From a virus, in the IMG/VR virus record IMGVR_UViG_3300023199_000051, positions 1 to 64,000 of that record: 64,000 bases of DNA. The stretch is one strand, 5' to 3'. The position numbers and the translations under genes were made by a program. Below, in pieces: positions 62,039 through 64,000 of the stretch (position 1 is its first letter; each line of letters opens with the position of its first letter). Below the pieces are notes generated by a model that was given only the letters and a program-made list of their open reading frames with translations, was not told the origin of the DNA and made no database searches.

Positions 62039-64000
62039 TCACAGCCCTTCGAGCTTGCCGACCCGCTTGCACTGGTAGCAACCTGATGCACGCTTGCACC
62101 GCACTCGGTTCCCCGCGTTCACTTGGACCTCGTTCAGCTTCTCACGGTGTCCCTGCTCGCAGGTCGTCCATACGCGAAGGGGCAGCGCTTCGAGTCGCCC
62201 GACATCGGCGCCGGCACTCTTGGACACGCCAAGGTCGATGATCTTCCAGTTGCCCTCGGCGTCCTGCATCACGTTGCCGCCGTGCAGATCGCCCCACTGC
62301 ACACCGACTTCGTTGTGTAGCGCCTCGATGGTCGAGATCACGCGCTTGTACTGCTGGAGCTGATCGCTGTCGAGCATGGCTCGGGCCCAGCCATCCAGGT
62401 TCTCCAGGGCCTCATCCAGCTCGGGATCTTGCCTGTCCCATCCACGGGTGAGGAGGATAGCAGCCAGGGACCCGGCTGCGGATGAGCCCAGGAAGTCCTC
62501 GGCTCTCCAGTCCAGCGGCTTCAGCTTCTGCTGTACGATGGCCCACAGCGGCTCGCCGTCAGGCATGGGAGTCAGCGCGTAGACGCAGTCGATGCGGGCC
62601 AGTGCGGGTAGCTCGGTCCAGTCTTCGTGATCGAGGACCACTTGTGCAGCAGCTGCCTCACTCCAGTCCGTTGTGAGCTTCACGACCTTGTCGGGATCAT
62701 TCGTCAGGTCGTAGACGCAGCCGTAGGTTCCACACCCGAGGTGCTTGTCTCCAAGCGGGTAGCCGTGCTTGGCGAGGATGCTCTTGGCCGCGCGCTCCAG
62801 CCGGGGCCACTGCGCGCGTCGCAGGTAGGCGCTGGTCGACACGACGTCATCCCCATCACCAGAGACGCGGATGCGATCGCCCCCTGCAACGCAGGCTACG
62901 GCACCAGCGGGCAGCCGCTCGATGGCACGCTGTACACCACGCTGCTGCCCCACGCGGTCTTCTGCCTCGCTGAACTTGCGGAAGGTCACCTCAACGGGGC
63001 CTTCGAGCGACCAGTCCCATTCCCAGTCCCGGGTGCCGCTTCCGAAGGCGAAGCCCGTGTCGAAGGTGACGCCGAGCCGGCGCAGCAGCTGCTCGACCTC
63101 GAAGAGGGTGCCCAGCTGCTCGCGGGTGAGGTTGGGCCCGAAGCTGATACCGACATCGACCGGACGTCCACGGTCATCATGTGCGTGACCACGCCCCGAC
63201 TGCTCGGCATCCAGCAGCATCTCGGCGAGCCTGCCCTTGAGCCGCTTCTGTGCACCCCGACGCGCCTTGTGCTCAGTCCTGCCTCGGGCGACCATGTTGC
63301 CGTGCTGGTCATACACCACCGTGTACTTGCGCGTAGCGCCTACGCGGTAGCCTGGCGGTAGTTGCGGCTTCAGAGCGCTCTCGATGGAAGACTGCGGCAC
63401 GCGGAGCGCAGCAACCTGGTCTGTCACGAGCGTCGAAGCGTCGATGACGATCTCACCAGGCCGCGGGTCGACGGGCGGCACCATGCTGGCAAATGGGTAC
63501 GGGCTGCCTTGCGGTGGGAGCACGAACACGAGCTGCTGTTCAGTCTGTGGGTTCATCAGGGCCACGAAACCGCGGGAGTGCGGCGGCGGCTCCACGCGCA
63601 CGTTGAGGAGCTTGAAGCCCACCAGCGGCGGCTTTCGACCCTGCACGCGCTCGATCAAGTCTGACAGGTAGCCCTGCTGTGTCTTCGTGAGCAGATCGAC
63701 AGAGCCAGTCCCTACAGCCGCTCTCATGCGGGGGGTTGGGCTTGTCCCCGATGTCCCTCCGTACTCAGCTTCCAGGTAGTCGAGCCAGCGGTCCGGGAAG
63801 ATGGCCGTTGGGGAGGGGACACTCTTCCTGGGAGCCTTGGGCCGCTGCCGTGCCTTGCTTGTCGCGCCGCCTGGTAGCCCCTCCGCGTAGGCTGCGTACC
63901 TCAGTCGCTTCTTCACAGGCCGTACGACGACACCGACTGCGATGGGAGACGATCGGTGTCGCCAGATCGCATTGAGCGTGCTGGCACGCTTTCGCCACTG
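62039..64000 (-). CDS. kinase-like multidomain protein, 5' end outside the window
   Basis: The frame is open to the right edge (653 residues here), and the sequence upstream of the first possible GTG (63916) still looks coding (WRHRSSPIAVGVVVRP), so the gene probably continues. EGLPGG lies ~12 residues after that GTG and AIERLPAGA near the middle, resembling the polyprotein's junction motifs. The kinase-like domain has LGCGTYGCVYDL, VVKLTTD, QWGDLHGGNVM (catalytic-loop-like D-x-H-G-G-N) and IDLGVSK. The end has REKLNEVQVNAGNRVRCKRA and CYQCKRVG, a possible zinc knuckle. Confidence 0.75.
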   Translation of the reverse strand, partial: QWRKRASTLNAIWRHRSSPIAVGVVVRPVKKRLRYAAYAEGLPGGATSKARQRPKAPRKSVPSPTAIFPDRWLDYLEAEYGGTSGTSPTPRMRAAVGTGSVDLLTKTQQGYLSDLIERVQGRKPPLVGFKLLNVRVEPPPHSRGFVALMNPQTEQQLVFVLPPQGSPYPFASMVPPVDPRPGEIVIDASTLVTDQVAALRVPQSSIESALKPQLPPGYRVGATRKYTVVYDQHGNMVARGRTEHKARRGAQKRLKGRLAEMLLDAEQSGRGHAHDDRGRPVDVGISFGPNLTREQLGTLFEVEQLLRRLGVTFDTGFAFGSGTRDWEWDWSLEGPVEVTFRKFSEAEDRVGQQRGVQRAIERLPAGAVACVAGGDRIRVSGDGDDVVSTSAYLRRAQWPRLERAAKSILAKHGYPLGDKHLGCGTYGCVYDLTNDPDKVVKLTTDWSEAAAAQVVLDHEDWTELPALARIDCVYALTPMPDGEPLWAIVQQKLKPLDWRAEDFLGSSAAGSLAAILLTRGWDRQDPELDEALENLDGWARAMLDSDQLQQYKRVISTIEALHNEVGVQWGDLHGGNVMQDAEGNWKIIDLGVSKSAGADVGRLEALPLRVWTTCEQGHREKLNEVQVNAGNRVRCKRASGCYQCKRVGKLEGL

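Noticed and set aside
1-64000. tRNA genes
   Set aside because: No cloverleaf with a convincing TTCRA loop and CCA-type acceptor stem was seen by eye; a tRNAscan run would settle this.

Overview
The window reads as part of a large, GC-rich tailed double-stranded DNA phage genome (or a prophage/phage-plasmid). The evidence is a tyrosine recombinase, a lysis cassette, tail fibre and tailspike genes, many short overlapping (ATGA/TGATG) reading frames, and almost no housekeeping genes. ATG, GTG and TTG starts are all used. Coiled-coil membrane proteins beside the endolysin fit a Gram-negative host, but the host cannot be named from sequence alone. No tRNA, rRNA, CRISPR array, DNA polymerase, terminase or major capsid gene is recognisable here.

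Layout. 1-3.2 kb: end of a pentapeptide-repeat protein, Ala/Trp-rich small proteins and a tandem ribbon-helix-helix protein (+). 3.26-5.6 kb: lysis cassette (+) with an M15 peptidase endolysin, two membrane/coiled-coil proteins and a membrane-anchored metzincin protease. 5.9-11.7 kb: leftward operon of small genes with a deoxyribosyltransferase-like protein and ThyX, headed by a ribbon-helix-helix regulator. 11.7-12.9 kb: palindrome-rich control region and integrase. 13.3-14.8 kb: an isolated beta-helix tailspike (-). 14.9-37.9 kb: about 48 short rightward genes in at least five transcription units. These include a ComM-like AAA+ protein, two small proteins with SSB-like C-terminal tails, a PAPS-reductase-like PP-loop enzyme, a phosphohistidine swivel protein, RadC-like JAB, DUF262, DUF3310, DUF932 and MazG-like proteins. 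38-40.3 kb: J-domain protein (-), sulfotransferase-like protein (+) and a membrane coiled-coil protein (-). 40.3-44.9 kb: a 1538-residue multidomain polyprotein (-). 45-54.1 kb: a second PP-loop enzyme, membrane/virion-like proteins, a transglycosylase, an Arg-rich basic protein and a tail fibre (+). 54.2-64 kb: macro-domain protein, tailspikes, small structural proteins, and further kinase-like proteins (-), the last running off the right edge.

The strongest unusual signals are these. (1) Five copies of a promoter module at the heads of rightward operons: a GTGCACGAAA-like box lies exactly 65 bp upstream of a TACATT -10, and a 5'-UTR hairpin follows whose stem varies with compensation around a similar loop. 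(2) A giant polyprotein joining kinase-like, ParB/sulfiredoxin-like, hemerythrin and methyltransferase domains, separated by a recurrent (V/I)E-x-LP(A/S/T) motif that looks like a processing site. (3) A kinase-like family with a GCGxxGC glycine loop in three separate reading frames. (4) A shared N-terminal fibre motif found in the main tail cluster and in the lone tailspike beside the integrase. All functions are inferred from motif recognition by eye; no database search was run.
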